NCBI GenBank assembly: GCA_021848555.1
Contig: JAJZUN010000202.1
Location: 1-5,894 of the forward strand
Direction: 5' to 3'
DNA length: 5,894 nt
Source of the DNA: Pseudomonadota bacterium
GTDB lineage: Bacteria; Pseudomonadota; Gammaproteobacteria; Burkholderiales; SG8-39
The notes below the pieces were generated by a model. It searched no databases, was not told where the DNA came from, and saw only the letters and a program-made list of their open reading frames with translations. Position 1 is the first letter of the stretch. Each line of letters opens with the position of its first letter. Below are positions 5,145-5,894 of the stretch, one piece after another. A program made the translations under genes and the position numbers.

Positions 5145-5269
5145 CTATCAAGTCGGTTATTTTCGCTTGCCCGTTGTTCGATCATATCTTCGCGCGTGGC
5201 GGTCAGGTAGAGCGCCAGACTAGTAGGGTCGCGAGGAAGATCGTGCTCGTGCTCATGGCGCCCAGGCCG
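5123..5269 (-). other. Unidentified protein-like stretch, probable gene remnant
   Basis: Between a stop at 5270-5272 and TGA 5123-5125, the minus strand is open for 48 codons with balanced, protein-like composition, including DPTSLALYLTATREDMIEQR followed by ASENNRLD. It overlaps the 5' part of the dehydrogenase fragment in a different frame. It has no convincing start and I do not recognise the family. It lies between the dehydrogenase fragment and the P-type ATPase tail, so it fits a series of decayed minus-strand genes. Chance is not excluded. Confidence 0.25.
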
Positions 5270-5328
5270 TTAGGAGAAAGGGGGCGCGCCCGCACCTTCC
5301 GGCCGCGTGGCCGCGAGGCGCTTGCGCG

Positions 5329-5894
5329 CTAAGCCACCGCCGCCGGGACGCGCCATTCGATCAGCGCAACCTTCAGCGCATCGTTCACGCCCAGGCACGA
5401 TAGCATCGCATAGGCAAGAATCGCGAGCGTCTGCCACCAGGAGAGGGGCGTGAGTCCGGGCAGGCCCGCGAGCGTCAGCCCCGTGCCTACGAGCACTTCC
5501 GCGGCGATCGCCGCCATCAGGGTTTTGCTCGGCAGCGTCGCCCAGAACCAGCGGCGTTCGCGCGCCGACACGATGGAGAACGCGGCAAAGTAGAGCAGCG
5601 TGAGGAAGCTGAACGTGTGCAGCGCATGCTCGTTGGCGGCGAGGCCGAAATGCGACCAGCCCAGCCACAGCAGCAGCAGCGCTTCCGCGACCATCGCGAC
5701 GCCGAGCACCGCGGACACCAGGATGAAACCGCCGATGTTCCAGGTCTCCGGTCTTTTCGACGGTCTGACATGGTCCGTGGCCAGGGCGATTTTGGCGAAA
5801 TCCGTCATGAACACCAGCAGCAGCATCGCAAAAGCCGAGACGACGAACTTGCCGGTCAGCACGAAGGCGATGGCGACGAACGCCGACTTCAGGA
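5329..5894 (-). CDS. P-type ATPase, proton-efflux (plasma-membrane H+-ATPase) type, C-terminal membrane domain (5' end outside window)
   Basis: The minus-strand frame is open from the right edge to TAG 5329-5331, giving 188 C-terminal residues. Seen: a conserved segment MTDFAKIALATDHVRPSKRP (ND-type membrane helix plus TD.VRPS.RPE cytoplasmic loop), then four hydrophobic helices (ILVSAVLGVAMVAEALLLLW; HTFSFLTLLYFAAFSIV; a helix with LMAAIAAEVLVG; and WWQTLAILAYAMLSC) ending in GVNDALKVALIEW. This is the layout of the last membrane helices of PMA1-like proton-efflux P-type ATPases, including RERRWFWATLPS between helices. Known: these pumps export H+ (or another cation) at the cost of ATP via a phosphorylated Asp. 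The DKTGT phosphorylation site and ATP-binding domains lie beyond the window, so ion choice and activity cannot be judged. It converges on the remnant region and shows no break. The GTG at 5862 is internal, not the start. Confidence 0.85.
   Translation of the reverse strand, partial: LKSAFVAIAFVLTGKFVVSAFAMLLLVFMTDFAKIALATDHVRPSKRPETWNIGGFILVSAVLGVAMVAEALLLLWLGWSHFGLAANEHALHTFSFLTLLYFAAFSIVSARERRWFWATLPSKTLMAAIAAEVLVGTGLTLAGLPGLTPLSWWQTLAILAYAMLSCLGVNDALKVALIEWRVPAAVA

Larger units (their letters stand above)
4735..5328. other. 594-base region of decayed genes between the protease and the ATPase
   Basis: No intact gene is seen here. It contains the post-protease hairpin (4756-4791), the transposase remnant, the dehydrogenase fragment and the unidentified stretch, all on the minus strand. 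Bases 5273-5328 are very GC-rich with short dyads (for example CGGCC-GCGT-GGCCG near 5300) but no clear terminator for the ATPase gene. Confidence 0.65.

Noticed and set aside
5270..5668. 132-codon minus-strand ORF
   Set aside because: Out-of-frame reading of the P-type ATPase tail, which has clear membrane helices and family motifs in its own frame.
1..5894. CRISPR array, tRNA or rRNA genes
   Set aside because: No regularly spaced repeats, tRNA-like cloverleaf with T-loop consensus, or rRNA segments were noticed on either strand by eye.

Overview
The window is GC-rich bacterial chromosome from a Gram-negative proteobacterium. An MlaC-type periplasmic lipid carrier, exported Sel1-repeat and Do/DegQ-type proteins and frequent AGGAG ribosome binding sites all point that way. 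The overall gene style suggests a betaproteobacterium, but that is inference and no taxonomic marker is present.

Layout. Bases 1-525 (+) hold the C-terminal part of a NarL-type sensor histidine kinase that enters from the left edge. Bases 526-931 have no intact gene: there is a short protein-like stretch on the minus strand, an AT-rich patch, and a cluster of GATC sites with an inverted repeat. A tiny ORF with a very good ribosome binding site (932-1003) overlaps the start of a TerB-like gene (985-1467). Next come an MlaC/Ttg2D-family periplasmic protein (about 1669-2304), an exported Sel1-repeat protein (2435-3037), a candidate intrinsic terminator (3157-3182) and a complete Do-type serine protease with two PDZ domains (3271-4734), which is followed by a strong hairpin.

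The right part is different. Bases 4735-5328 hold no intact gene but are a graveyard of broken minus-strand genes. It contains the C-terminal piece of an IS4-type transposase, frameshifted by one base, joined directly to an internal piece of a short-chain dehydrogenase that still carries its Ser/Tyr/Lys active site. An unidentified protein-like stretch follows. From 5329 to the right edge (minus strand) lies the C-terminal membrane domain of a P-type ATPase of the proton-efflux kind.

Working together. The MlaC-like, Sel1-repeat and Do protease genes all encode exported proteins, so 1.6-4.7 kb reads as a loose envelope-maintenance neighbourhood. The hairpins suggest the protease is its own transcription unit. 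I found no convincing new system. The best leads are the chimeric transposase/dehydrogenase scar and the unusual leader-ORF arrangement in front of the TerB-like gene.
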